A DNA stretch of 64,000 nucleotides from Hericium rajendrae (GCA_033439255.1 CM065888.1:186001-250000); one strand, 5' to 3'; counted from the stretch's first letter, positions 34,042-45,168 are shown. Numbers and translations are program-made. Notes: a model not told the origin generated them from the letters alone.

Positions 34042-35987
34042 ATGTCTGCATCCGAATTTCTTGGCCGCGTCGACCCTCTCGCTCTCGCCGCCCTTGCCGC
34101 CGCCGCCCTCTCCTACCTCTACCTTTCGCGCCCCCGCTATGCCCTCCCGCCAGGCCCACGCCCGCTGCCCCTCCTCGGCAACATCTTCCAGATGCCCAAG
34201 AGCAAGGAGTGGATTGCTTTTGCCGACTGGTCCAAGACTTACGGTCCGCACTCCGCCGCCCGTCCGCCGATTCGCATGCTCACCTCTTACAGGGCCCATC
34301 ATCTACCTCAATCTCCTCGGCCGCCGCATCTTCGTCATCAACTCCCACGACCTGGCTGAGAAGATTCTCGAGAAGAACATGAACTCGTATGCCCACCGCC
34401 CGACCGATATGGTCATGGCCTCCGAGCTGTAAGTCCCGTTCCTGACGCCTGTCGAGCAGCGCTTCGGCTAGCGCGCGCATTTCCGACAACGCTGCAGCGC
34501 GGAGTTGATCAGCGCAAGGGGCGAGGCACGCTTAACGCATATCGCGCCGTCCCCTCGTTGCCTCCCGCGACATGCACGCAGCGGCAGTGACATATAGGCA
34601 CCCCCACTAACGCCCCCCCAGCATCGGCTGGAACCGCGCCGTCGCCCTCAACCCCGGCGGCCCGCAGCACCGCGCCTACCGCAAGCTCCTCGCGCACGCC
34701 CTCAACTCCACCGCCGCGCGCCGCTTCCGGCCCCTCCAGGCCCGCGCCGCCGAGGCCCTCTGCGCCGCCATCTACGCCGCGCCCGCCGACCTCCTCGCGC
34801 ACATCCGCGCGTCCGTCGGCCACGCCATCGTCGACATCGCGTATGGCCGCGAGATGCAGGTCCAGGGGCAGGGATACATCGACTACGCCGAGTTCGTGCA
34901 CGAGCGCTTTTCGCTCACCGCGCGCAGCTATGCGTACCTCGTGGATATGGTTCCGGTGCTCAAGAGCCTCCCGAGCTGGCTCCCTGGCGCGGGCTTCAAG
35001 CGCGATGCGGTGCAGTGGCGCAAGGATCTCGATCTGCTCGCGCAGGCCCCGTTCGACGGCGTCAAGGCCGACGTGGTGCGTGCGCCGCCCTCGATTGCAT
35101 ATAACGACTGACTGACGCGGCACAGAGCGCGGGCGACGCGGGCCCGAGCTACGTCTCCGATCTGCTCGCTGCCAACGCGCGCGACGAGGCCGGCATCATG
35201 TGGACCGCCGCGAGCCTCTACACCGGCGGCGCCGACACCGTGCGTGCCCTTCCTCTCCACTGCAGCACTTCCTCACACGCACTGCAGACCGCCGCGGGCC
35301 TGAGCGCATTCATCGTGCTGCTGTGCAAGTTCCCCGAGGTGCAGCGCAAGGCGCAGGCGGAGCTCGATAGTGTTGTGGGGAGAGACCGGTTGCCGACGCA
35401 TGATGATGCGCCGGCGCTGCCGTACCTCGATGCGACGATCAAGGAGGTCCTGCGCTGGTGGACCGTCGCGCCGATGGGTACGCTCTGCTATACACATGCT
35501 AAACACTTCTAATGCCTCGTTGTGACCGTGCCTTCGCAGGCCTCCCGCACCGCGCAACGAAAGACGAAGCCTACGCCGGCTTCACAATCCCCGCAGGTCC
35601 GCCCTCCCCTTCCGCTCCCTTCCCCCTACCCCTTACCCTACTCATTTCGCAGACTCGACCGTAATCGCAAACATCTGGGGCATGATGCACGACCCCGCCG
35701 TCTACACCTCCCCGCACGCCTTCGACCCCGCGCGCTTCCTCCCGCCGCGGCGCGAGCGCGACCCCGTGCCGACCGTGTTCGGCTTCGGGCGGCGGCTGTG
35801 CCCCGGGCTGCACCTCGCGGAGAGCGGGCTGTGGGCGTATGCGGCGTGTTTGCTTGCTTGTTTTGAGTTTGAGGCGCCGGCGGGCGGGGTGAGGTGTGAG
35901 GTGGGGGAGGAGATTATTAGTGCGCCGAAGCCGTTTGAGTGTGTGGTTCGGCCGCGGGCGGGCGCGGCGAGCTTGTTGGGGGTGTGA
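34042..35987 (+). CDS. Cytochrome P450, CYP64-clan-like
   Basis: Haem monooxygenase anchored in the ER. The N-terminus has a membrane anchor (LALAALAAAALSYLYLS) and the proline hinge LPPGPRPLPLLGNIFQMP. It continues PIIYLNLLGRRIFVINS, AHRPTDMVMASEL, GWNRAVALNPGGPQHRAYRK and YVSDLL. The I-helix region is LYTGGADT, the ExxR of the K-helix reads KEVLRW, and the haem loop is FGFGRRLCPGLHLAES with the ligand Cys. The product ends RPRAGAASLLGV. About seven short introns interrupt it. Motifs and order resemble the O-methylsterigmatocystin oxidoreductase-like P450s common in white-rot fungi; substrate unknown. It diverges from seven-TM copy E. A relic of its 3' end lies at 39.3 kb. Confidence 0.92.
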
Positions 35988-36328
35988 GGGTTTCAATCTT
36001 TTTTTTCTTGTGGACACCGGCTCGTAGCATGGCATAGTAGGCATACTAGATCTGGACGTGCCTCCGCTCATTTTGAAATGCGCGGAATTTGTTTTTGTCG
36101 CCGCGCGCCCGGGCGGGACCGTGTCGCGGGATTCAAAATGCGTCCGCTGTGTAGTTGGTTTGCCTCCGTCGCGCGCAGTAGGAACGGGCTACGCATACAA
36201 GGGTCGCAAGGGCGGTGGGGATTTTGCAGTATTTTCGGATTGGTATCTCAGTCCGGGGCGCGCTGTTGTGGCCGCAGTGGAAGATTATAAGAATCTTGTG
36301 ATGAAAATGATTGGAGGTAGGTTTGCAA
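35988..36328. other. Intergenic region before tRNA
   Basis: No supported gene. It contains the 3' flank of the P450 and the upstream side of the tRNA. Confidence 0.45.
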
Positions 36329-36422
36329 GCATTAATGGGGTAGTGGTAACCTGGGTCGTTGCCATATTAAAGTGAAAGAATAAAGATTCGACCCGCCGGG
36401 GGTTCGATTCCCCCTTGATGCA
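36329..36422 (+). tRNA. tRNA-Gly (anticodon GCC) with intron, second copy
   Basis: Same cloverleaf as the copy at 31914-32008, on the opposite strand. The 5' half is identical (GCATTAATGGGG through the anticodon). The 3' half differs at two places: the T stem is now fully paired (CCCCC), and the acceptor reads TTGATGC with one wobble. The intron, about 23 nt, is different in sequence (begins TATTAAAG). Mature tRNAs would therefore differ at two bases only. Both copies look functional. Confidence 0.87.
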
Positions 36423-36441
36423 CTCAGAGGGGTTTGTGAAC

Positions 36442-36447
36442 TTTTTT
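36442..36447 (+). terminator. RNA polymerase III terminator of the tRNA
   Basis: A run of six T lies 20 nt after the tRNA 3' end. Confidence 0.6.
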
Positions 36448-38156
36448 GTTTCTGCTTTCGGCCCCAGCGTACGCGTGCTGGATACCTTTTCATTCTTATG
36501 GTACTTGCTTTGGACAGCAGTGCGGGCGCGTTTATTGATTTTTGGTCACCTGGATTTCTCAGATTGCACGCGCTAGTCTCCTGTTCGCCGTGCGCCTTTT
36601 ATATCTTAGAAGCCACGCATAATCACACGACAGCAGAGCCCGCCCGCGGTGCCCCCGCCCTCCGAATGCTCAGTGTTCAATCCCGAGCGTCCGCGGCGGA
36701 CAGTGTGCGCCATACGTGGGCATGAGATCCTAGCCCACCGCACCACATGGCATGAATCCCAGGCTGCCACCCGTCTCTTGAGTTCCGTGTCGGATCGCGA
36801 AGCACGGGCCTGATGCCAATGCGACTGCAACGTCGGGCTGCCACGCACGTCGTCGGCGCCCGTGTGATGCGGATCCCCACCACGAGGATATGAGCATGGG
36901 AGCGGCGCGGAGAAGCTGATGCGAATAGTCTGTCTGCGAAGGCATCAGACGAAGGCGGGAACGTTGGGGTGATAGCTTCGTGCCCGGCTCCGAGACGTCG
37001 CGTTCTGTGTCGAGTGTATATCTCAGTCGGCGGCCTGCCTGCGTCCGCGTCCCACGCGTAGTCGTGTGAGTATACTGTAGGCCTCCGCGTCATTGCTTGC
37101 ACATGACGGCACTGGCCGCTCGGCTTCGTCGCGCTCGCGCTCTGCGCCTTCGGCCCGGTATGCTCATCGGCAGTGGGCGCACGGTGTTTTGGCTCGGCGG
37201 ATTATGGCGTCCCACGATGACGAACAGAGACTGCGCACCTGTGCGGATACAGCCCGAAAGCCGCCGCATGCTACATCTCCTTCACGATGCGCGCTGGAAC
37301 GCGCGGCAGGCGGAGGGATGCTATCGCGCGCGATGCGCACATAGTGCCCTTCGTCGTCCACTTCCCATGAAAGAACGCGCAGTACGGCATGTCGGGCTGT
37401 GCGTGCACCTTTTTCCTGGTTCCTCTTCTGCTCACCGTTAATGGCCTGCGCGGCGTATAGGCACCCGTGATTGTACAGCTGCAGTTCATGCGTGGCGATT
37501 ACAACTGCCGCGCCCACACTGCAATCGATAGCCAACGCACTCGTTGATGGGGCTAATACCACAGCAAGAAGGGAAGGATGGCAGACCGGTACAGGTGATG
37601 AACCTTGTTGATGGTCAACAACTCATGCGCTCTTTGGACACATGTGTTAGTGGGTACATCTCATGACGAGCTGATACCCGTCAAGAAATAGAACCTCCGC
37701 CTATAAGAGCACCGGTATTGCGACTGATAGTGGGCTGGCGAAGGTTAGGACGGACGATCAAGACGGGACCACTCACTGGCATCTTGCAGAACAAAGGTAT
37801 GCACAAAATTCCAATAGTGAAACGGGCTGGTCCGCAACTGGTCCGCACTGTTAGATCGTCGAGTTCGATGTAGAGTTGAAGACGACTTGAACAAAAGGAT
37901 GAACCCATGAAAGTGACCTTAACCCTCAGAAAGGCGCGCAACATGTGATCGTTTTTCCTTCCCATGACCGCGCAACAACGTCAAATTTGTGACCAACTCT
38001 GCTTGAACTGAGAACTCAGCGTGACGCAGTTCTGCCATCAACAACACCCGAATCCTCGAGTGATACAATATATCACGACGAGATGAGAGAAAGGATGTAC
38101 GTATATTGCTCACGTGTGGCTGGCTCTCGCTCTGACTTTCGCGTGCCACACTAGTA
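36448..38156. other. Intergenic region, no supported gene
   Basis: Several short frames on both strands lack recognisable content. The last 250 bases (from 37910) form the 5' flank of a duplicated segment described separately. Confidence 0.4.
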
Positions 38157-38635
38157 ATGGTCAGAGTCGCTGCAGGGTATATCGTGGACGAGGAACCCCT
38201 CATCGCATACCTCGAGTCCGTTGGCTACGGTCCTGCCTCTTGCAGAGACCCTCCCGAAGACATACAAGACTTAGATTTCTCTGACGTTTTATGCGGGTGG
38301 TTCAATTGGCACACTTTCCTGCCGAACAAAGCTCTCGTGCCCGGGCCAAATTGTATGTCTATCCTTCCTGTCGCACTGTCGTTCTGACTTTGTATATATA
38401 GGTATCCTGGAAGGTGAAAACTGGTTTCCTCTATTCATAATCAGGATCACCGTCGAACACGCCGCAGCGGACATTGTGCTCCATGAAACACCTCGAGATC
38501 GCGAGATCAGAGACAGATTTATTGCTGCCACTGACAGCAAACTCGACATGAGCAATATGCACTTCATGAACAGGCCTCCACGTGCTCTCCGATGCCATCT
38601 TACTCTGGTCGATGATTGAGGCGGATATTCACATC
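37910..38635 (+). repeat. Segmental duplication, copy 1
   Basis: Matches 41298-42135 in the same orientation. Shared blocks include AAAGTGACCTTAACCC, ATGTGATCGTTTTTCCTTCC, CTCAGCGTGACGCAGTTCTG and the whole small gene. Copy 2 carries about 110 extra bases near its left end. Confidence 0.8.
38157..38619 (+). CDS. Small duplicated protein of unknown function, copy 1
   Basis: Two exons (38157-38352 and 38402-38619) joined by a 49-nt GT-AG intron give 137 codons. It reads MVRVAAGYIVDEEPLIAYLE, VGYGPASCRDPPEDIQDLDF, VLCGWFNWHTFLP, ILEGENWFPLF and VEHAAADIVLHETPRDREIR. No family is recognised, there is no signal peptide and no membrane segment is obvious. Copy 2 at 41671 is about nine-tenths identical over the first exon. 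Comparison of the two shows that each has its own frame change near the 3' end, so copy 1 ends in RPPRALRCHLTLVDD where the other frame would give SLRVLSDAILLWSTVEA-like text. It may be a decaying gene. Confidence 0.5.
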
Positions 38636-38774
38636 GGTTCTGTTCAGGCAATGTAACACCAATCTGATTATCCGGACAGTCTGGTCGCAATGCTGCACCT
38701 TTCGTCACGCTTTGAGAGATGCCCTGAGGTGTTGAAAGCATTAACACTTCGTTGAGCTTGAGTTTGCTGAACGC

Positions 38775-39176
38775 TCAAGCCAGTTGGTGCTCACACTGCC
38801 TCAAATCGATAGCCCTTGTGTGACAAGCCATAGTCCCGACCGTCCAATGTAAGAGGTCTGCGAACTTGACCTTAGCAGCGCCCGGCCCACGAAAGTAGGT
38901 GAACGCGTCGAGGGCATGCCCCAAACCCACGGCGACATCAAGCGTCGCAACGGTGAACAGCATGAGCGCGACGAGGATAAACGGCCGCCGGCGTCATGCG
39001 CGCCCATGCAAAACGTGGAGGCATGCGCCGAAGCTGGTGAGGAAGAGGCCTAAGCCACGGGTTCAGCTACGGCGAGCGCGGCTAAACCAGGAAGATTTCA
39101 GACCGTACAAAACGAGCTCCAGGAAGCGCGCAACAAACTATGTGACGTCGGTCGGGAATGCGTTAGAGGTGGGCAT
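38775..39176 (-). pseudogene. 5' relic of a seven-TM family gene (F)
   Basis: Begins at an ATG (39176) with MPTSNAFPTDVT, which matches copy E (MATDNAFPIDVA). A TAG follows, then FVARFLELVLYG. After the position of the first intron, LFLTSFGACLHVLHGRA is followed by another stop, then RRRPFILVALMLFTVATLDV, VGLGHALDAFTYFRGPGAAK and VKFADLLHW. The match ends shortly after. The remaining two-thirds of the gene is missing. At least two stops lie in the frame, so it is a pseudogene of an E-like copy. Confidence 0.82.
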
Positions 39177-39292
39177 AGTGTGATGTCGACCCTACGCCAC
39201 GATAGATCTGCTTTGTCCGTCGATAGGTAAGCCAGAGAAGGCTAGAAGTAATGCATAGAGCCAGAATTTAGGCTTCGTCGCTCGCGGTGTCC

Positions 39293-39355
39293 CTGCTTCC
39301 GTTCGAATGTGTGATTAGGCCCAGAGCAGGAGCGTCGAGTTTGTTGGAAGTGTAA
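39293..39355 (+). pseudogene. P450 3'-end relic
   Basis: Twenty codons read LLPFECVIRPRAGASSLLEV followed by TAA. The end of the P450 at 35.9 kb reads KPFECVVRPRAGAASLLGV. The match is too specific for chance, and nothing else of the P450 is seen upstream. The relic lies 117 bp from the E-like relic, in the same divergent arrangement as the intact pair. Confidence 0.75.
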
Positions 39356-39684
39356 AGCGGGCGAGAGTAGTCACTGTCGTTTCTAGCGCACGGGCAGAGC
39401 GGGCGGCTGAGCTCGTGGGGGCTGTGGATACAGGATAGTGCTCGCATCTGGGCAATATCGACGTCACGAGGATGAAGGGGAGACGAACCGAGAGCAGAAG
39501 AGAAGGAGACGGGTCATGCGTTCAGTGCAAAAGGCTATTGGGTATCATATCAGAGGCGGCAACATGGGAGTAAGAGACGTAGGAGCCGTCTCGTACAGAA
39601 AACTGACGGATGAAATCTAATCTACGTAAGGCACGCACGAGGAGGAAGAAATGGGAACCGTGCCGATTCAGCCATCCTCTCGCC
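39356..39684. other. Gap between P450 relic and copy G
   Basis: No supported gene; short frames only. Confidence 0.4.
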
Positions 39685-40968
39685 TCATGCACGGATTGCC
39701 TCCCCCGCTTCCAAAACGCTCGCATATGTCATCGTCTCGCCCACAGTCGAGCGCCTCTGGAATTGCAGCGAGACGAGGTCCTTGGAGTCGCCGTACGTAT
39801 TGTGCTCGGCTGTGCGTCCCTTCTCGACGCGGATGATGATGAGGTTGAAGACGATGCCCTGGAGTGCGTGATCAGGCGGTCAGGACTTCCCTGCAAGGGA
39901 GGTGACGTACGATGATCTGGATTACCTGTGGAGATACGGTGTAAGATTAGTATCAACATCCTAGCAAGGTGAGACGCATACGTACACAGTCAGAGGTCAG
40001 GTATAACGAGTTGCTACCAGTTACGTCTAAAACGAAGAGGATGATGACCGATAAGGTGTACACCGCGCCGGACTCGACGATGATGCGTATAGCACGTCGC
40101 AGGGCAGTAGTGCCCCCCAATTTTTCTTCGCTTATATCATTGTTGGCTCGGTAGATCGACCAGATGCGGTACACAATCAACGCTGTGCATCCAATTCAGT
40201 TTCTATCACCAAAACAGCTCGCTAAGGACGATGAGTCGACGAGTTGTACGTACAGCTGGCGATGGTGTTGAGGACTAGGGTAATCGCGCCAACCGACAAA
40301 GCCATGGGCGTGAAGCGGCTAGCGATGAGCGTGCTGGTCCGATGCAGTGTCGCCTCGAGGATCACAAGATATACGCCACATGCTATATGATCTATTAGTG
40401 AGGGTGGTGGCCGCCGGTTTCTGCACTCACCCAGTCCTCCAAGCCAGAGGACGGAAAGGCCCGCCGCAACCCTCCAGCTCCTGCCGTAAGTGACGTAAGA
40501 ACGATAAATCTTATCTGGTGGGTTAGCAAATAAGGGATATCGGTCACCAAGCCAAACATACCAGCATGCCGTCTGCGATGTTGGTTTGCCCACAGTAGTC
40601 GGCAGTCTTCATCACAGATACCCAATTGGAAATGTTGAGGAGCTCGGCGGATGCACCTCCAGGGCCCCGATAGAAGACAAAGGCATCCAAAAGATGTAGT
40701 AGGCCCATTGCAACATCCAATGTCGAGATTGAGAAAAGAACCAACGCGACGAAGAAAAAAGGCCATCTGCGGACGGTTATCCCACCTGTAAAGGAAAGCA
40801 ACTCGGACATGCACATCCAGAAAGTGACGAGATAGAAACCTGCAAGTCGATAGCATGGTCATCACGAGCTCGTTTCAATAAAGGCATATAGGTCTGCTCA
40901 CCGTAGAAAATACATTCTGCGCCGAATGCGACGAGCTGTGCTTCATCTATGGGGAATACATTATCCAT
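39685..40968 (-). CDS. Seven-TM family protein, copy G
   Basis: Starts MDNVFPIDEAQLVAFGAECI (ATG at 40968). It continues FYLVTFWMCMSELLSFTGGI, TVRRWPFFFVALVLFSISTL, FYRGPGGASAELLNISNW, VSVMKTADYCGQTNIADGML, IYRSYVTYGRSWRVAAGLSV, GVYLVILEATLHRTS, LIVYRIWSIYRANNDIS, RAIRIIVESGAVYTLSVIIL, GSNSLYLTSDC, the 15-nt microexon 39925-39911 (VIQII) and GIVFNLIIIRVEKG. The tail reads KDLVSLQFQRRSTVGETMT and ends EAIRA. It pairs with copy D in the N-terminal half, and its tail is the best match to relic D'. Frame and splice sites look intact. Confidence 0.86.
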
Positions 40969-41297
40969 CTCGAGCGAGTTGGAAGGTATGAAAGCTTACC
41001 TTCAGTAGAAACATGTATGGACTATAAAATATGAAGCCATCTTCAGAGCATCTAAGGAATCAATGATATCAACGCAGGAACATCAATGCTGATGATGAAA
41101 ACGTGTTTTCCACAGCTGTAAATCATCATTAATGCACGGCAACAGCAGTACTGCATTCGAGATGACAATCACCATCTTTTGTTCCAGAAGACAGATGTTA
41201 ACTTGGCATTGTTCTGCATGATTAAGTTTCAGTTTGGAGACGAGAAGGATTACGCGTATATGGTCAATGGCACTGGCAGCGATACGGTCAAGGTATC
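40969..41297. other. Upstream region of copy G
   Basis: No gene seen. An AT-rich stretch with TATTTTATAG on the minus strand near 41022-41032 may serve as promoter. Confidence 0.35.
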
Positions 41298-42135
41298 AAA
41301 GTGACCTTAACCCAGATTGTGCCGGTGGAAGACACGTATCATGTGATCGTTTTTCCTTCCCGTGACCGCGTAAGCTTCGCTCCGCCGGTTTCGGTTTGTT
41401 CGAGTCTTCGACTTGAATATGAAGGTTTTCGGGTTGTCTGCGCTTTTTTACTGGATGCGGACGCGCAGATCTGATTAAGTGTCTGCCAGGTCGCGACAGC
41501 TTGTCTATGGCCAACTCTACTTGAACTCAGCGTGACGCAGTTCTGCCATCAACGACACGGGTGACCCGCATTCTCGAGCGATACAGCATCTCACGACGGG
41601 ATGAGAGAAAGAATGTACCTATGTTGCTCACGTGTGTCTGGCTCTTGCTCTAACTTTCGCATGCCATAGTATGGTCAGAGTCGCCGCGGGATATATCGTG
41701 GACCAGGAACCCCTCATCGCATATCTGGAGTCCGTTGGTTACGGTCCTGCCTCTTGCAGAGATCCTCCCGAAGACACACAAGACTTAGATTTCTCTGACA
41801 TTTTATTCGGCTGGTTCAATTGGCACGCTTCCCTTCCGGACGGAGCTCTCGTGCCCAGGCCAAACTGTATGTCTATTCTTCCTATTGCACTGTCGTGCCG
41901 ACTGACATTGTGTGCATAGGCATCCTGGAAGGTGAAAATTGGTTCCCCATGTTCGTAACCAGGATCACCCTCGAACATGCCGCACCGAATATTGTGCTCA
42001 ATGAAACACCTCGAGATCGCGAGATCAGAGATTTACTGCTGCCACTGACAATAAACTCGACGCGAGCAACATGCGCTTCATGAACAGCCTCCGCGTGCTC
42101 TCTGATGCCATCTTACTCTGGTCGACGGTTGAAGC
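41298..42135 (+). repeat. Segmental duplication, copy 2
   Basis: Direct copy of 37910-38635 with an extra stretch of about 110 bp around 41370-41510. Downstream of the small gene the match ends near CTGGTCGA(C/T)G. Confidence 0.8.
41671..42083 (+). CDS. Small duplicated protein of unknown function, copy 2
   Basis: Two exons (41671-41866, 41920-42083) with a 53-nt intron at the same place as in copy 1 give 119 codons. It starts MVRVAAGYIVDQEPLIAYLE and continues ILFGWFNWHASLPDGALV, ILEGENWFPMF and LEHAAPNIVLNETPRDREIR. A four-base deletion relative to copy 1 after DREIRD changes the frame, so the product ends LLLPLTINSTRATCAS. Reading on in the old frame gives NSLRVLSDAILLWSTVEANR, which is probably the ancestral C-terminus. 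No family is recognised. Confidence 0.48.
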
Positions 42136-42989
42136 GAATAGATACTCCTGCCCAACAAGCAGTCGGAAGCGTTTTATTATTTCCTTTTGAAGATTCTTGG
42201 ATCTTAAGCTAGCTTAAAGTAAGTGGAGCATTGTCCCTAGCAAGTCTCTGGAGTCTGGCGTCCATGCTCAAGCTAGCGAGCTTGGATAGATATTGTCTGA
42301 CTATCGAACATAAAGTATCTCACAAGGTTCGTACCTCAGATGACAGACAGCCACGTTGCACGGCATCATCACAATTATGTCTTCGAACGCCACGAGGCCA
42401 ATGGAATGTCGTTGTCAATGTGGTCAACGTCTGTGCAAACTTCATGATTCAGAAGCCAGTAGAATTGCCTACGATATAGCAGTGCATCACTCCATCAGCA
42501 TTCATGCAAAATTTGTGGTGTCCCTCTACCTAGTTCGTACAGTTTTTCTTCCACGCTGCACAGCAAGGTTTCCACTCGTAGGATCCCATTGGGTTGCCAG
42601 CAGCAACCACGCGCTTCTGCAACACAACCCGTTATCTACATACAGCCTCGTTGACGCTGACTTTGCGATATCAACCAATACAAGCGCAGTACCATTAGCC
42701 ATATGCGTAGCCCGTCCAAGACGATACATCAAAGGGATCTACGCTTTGGAGCACTCAATCGATATCCTCGCAGCCTGTAGATAGTCTCCCAGAGGCAGAG
42801 TAGACAGGACTCAACGCTTCGTGCCTCAGGATCGTCTGTCTGCCTGTAGATGCATATGTGACTTCCTGTTCCCGCGTTTGCGTGTCTTCGCTGCGCGGTA
42901 GCGCCGCACCCTGTGAATGCATATATGCACTCCGGGGCTTCTGCAGCACCAATGAGTGCCACTTTTTCCGCCCGTGTCGTCGCCTCGTA
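42136..42989. other. Intergenic region, no supported gene
   Basis: A 142-codon frame at 42356-42784 is open, but its composition and lack of motifs do not support it. The promoter of copy H lies at the right end. Confidence 0.4.
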
Positions 42990-44336
42990 ATGGCGACGTT
43001 CAGTATAGCTGAAGCCCACCTCGTCGCGCTCTTCCTTGAAAGTCTCTTCTACGGTACGCCTGCATCGCATCTTTTCTGTTCTCTCATGCGCTCACGTCCT
43101 GTAGGTATATTTCTTGTGACGTTCGGACAGTGTATCCTGGCGCTGACACGCTCGCGGCACACGCGCAAGCAGAGGTGGAATTTCCTCACCATCACGCTCC
43201 TTTTCTTCCTCTTCGGCACGCTCGATATCGCGTTCCTCGTGCGCCAGGTCCTCGACGCGTTCATCTACTATGACGGTCCGGGGGGCGCGAATACGCGACT
43301 CGAGGACATCTCCGACTGGGTCAACGTCATGCGCACGGTGTTCTACTGCGTGCAGACCAGCATCGCAGATGGCATGCTAGTATGTTCCCCTCCATCAGTC
43401 GCTGTCGTCCCGGCAGGCGGTGACAAAGCTGTGTCGTAGATTTACCGCTGCTGGGTCGTGTATGGTCGCAAGTGGGCGATCGTCGCCGGGCTCTCCGTCA
43501 TTTGGCTTGCGTGCATGGGTGGGCCCGCCCGATCTTCCGCGATCTGCTCTTGAGTGACGCATACCATTAGTCTGCGAGGCCTTCACCTGCTACATCGAGT
43601 TCACGCTCCACACGAGCGCGGCGCTGAACGCGAAGGACCTGACGCCCTTCATCACCTCTGTCCTCGCCACAACGCTCGGGCTCAACCTCATTGCGACCTG
43701 TCCGTCCCCCTTCACTGTTTCTCCTCCGTAGATGCTAATGTTTTACAGCGATGATCGTCTGGAAAATCTGGTCCATTCGCTCGTGGCGATACACGCCCAC
43801 CATGACCTCGCGCATCCACGACGCGAGCTCGCACGACGCGCTGCACCATGCTGTGCGCGTGATCATCGAGTCTGGATTGATGTACTCCGCGTCAATCCTC
43901 GTGTTCTTCGTGGTGTACCTCGCGGGGAGCAACGGACAGTATGCGGCGTCCGACTGCGTACGTCCCGATTTTCGTCTTCTTCTTCAGGCTGCCTGACCGA
44001 ATTCGCACAGGCGTTCCAGATCATCGTGCGTCGCCGTCCTAGCTGATGATTGAATTGGGAAATAGAACATCTATTCGTCTCCCACAGGGCATCGCGTTCA
44101 ACCTTATCATCGTCCGCGTTGAACAAGGCCGCACAATCGAGGCCTCGAGCACCATGTTCAGCACGGAGGACGACATCGGTCGCCGCACACGATTACCGGT
44201 CCAGTTCCGCACAGGTGCGTCGTCCACGGTGCGTTCGGGCGGCAGCGATTATCCGCTGCCGGATGTGAAGACGGCGAAGGGGCATGACGTCGAGGATGCA
44301 GAGGTCATAGATGTCGGGGATGTCGGGGAGAGCTGA
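42990..44336 (+). CDS. Seven-TM family protein, copy H
   Basis: Starts MATFSIAEAHLVALFLESLF. It continues IFLVTFGQCILALTRSRHTR, LTITLLFFLFGTLDIAFLVR, YYDGPGGANTRLEDISDW, VNVMRTVFYCVQTSIADGML, IYRCWVVYGRKWAIVAGLSV, CYIEFTLHTSAALNAKDLTP, MIVWKIWSIRSWRYTP, HAVRVIIESGLMYSASILVF, GSNGQYAASDC, the 15-nt microexon 44011-44025 (AFQII) and GIAFNLIIVRVEQGRTIEAS. The tail is acidic at its end (EDAEVIDVGDVGES). H and I form a tandem sub-pair with the same start and the same AASDC-AFQII junction. Open frame and normal splice sites. Function unknown. Confidence 0.88.
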
Positions 44337-45168
44337 GGACTTTGTCCCAGGTCATTGTACGGTTGAAAAGTCTAATGTACACTGGAAGCAGTTCTGAGCT
44401 CGTCGAGAGACGCACATCTTAACTTACTTCCTTCTTTTAACGAAATCATGGACATATAGGCGTCTATATTACTGTAACATGATAACATCGACACCCTAAC
44501 TGCGGGTCTCTTGACAGGTCAAGTTGAGGAAGCTTCGAATGATTCAGTTCATTTAGTTTGCAATTGATGGCGCACTGTCAGGACGTCGGGTACCGACTTC
44601 GCGAGGCTGTCATCCCCAGGCCACTTGGCACCGACGTCATCCCGCCTGATGCACTTATATTGTGCGATTCGCTGCATCTCCTGTCACTCAATTCATGTTT
44701 TCGTTGTCGTTGTTGCTAACGCCATCCTAATCAGATTTTTACAGAGACGCTCGACGCATCGTATCCGACGCTTTCGCATGCGGGCGGACCTCATGTGCGC
44801 ATGAGCTCGTCTCGCATCGCTGCAGCCGCGTTCATCGTGTCGCTCGTCCACTTGCTGGCATCGTGATTATTGGTGGCGGCCGCTATCACTCCGCTATCAC
44901 GCTAGAAACCCGTAATATTTCCGGAATGTAGATTTATGGACCCTCAAAATACGCAGAATTTACACGTGTTCAGTCGCTGAAAATCAAATTTGCAGTACTG
45001 TGTTTGGACCCCACGATGATTGCGTCCAAGCGAGCCAGGAACCGCATGGAGCAAACAATACCGCTCATATCCACCCTCTTGCTTTCGTTGACCGTCTTCC
45101 ACCCTGCTGTAAGGTCGACGACAAGCTGTCGGTAGGGGAATGCCCGTCATTGGCCGCCAGCAAGTGTG
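44337..45168. other. Intergenic region between copies H and I
   Basis: No gene seen. The promoter of copy I lies at the right end. Confidence 0.45.

Noticed and set aside
42356-42784. 142-codon frame on the plus strand
   Set aside because: No similarity to any family I know and no splice or promoter support.
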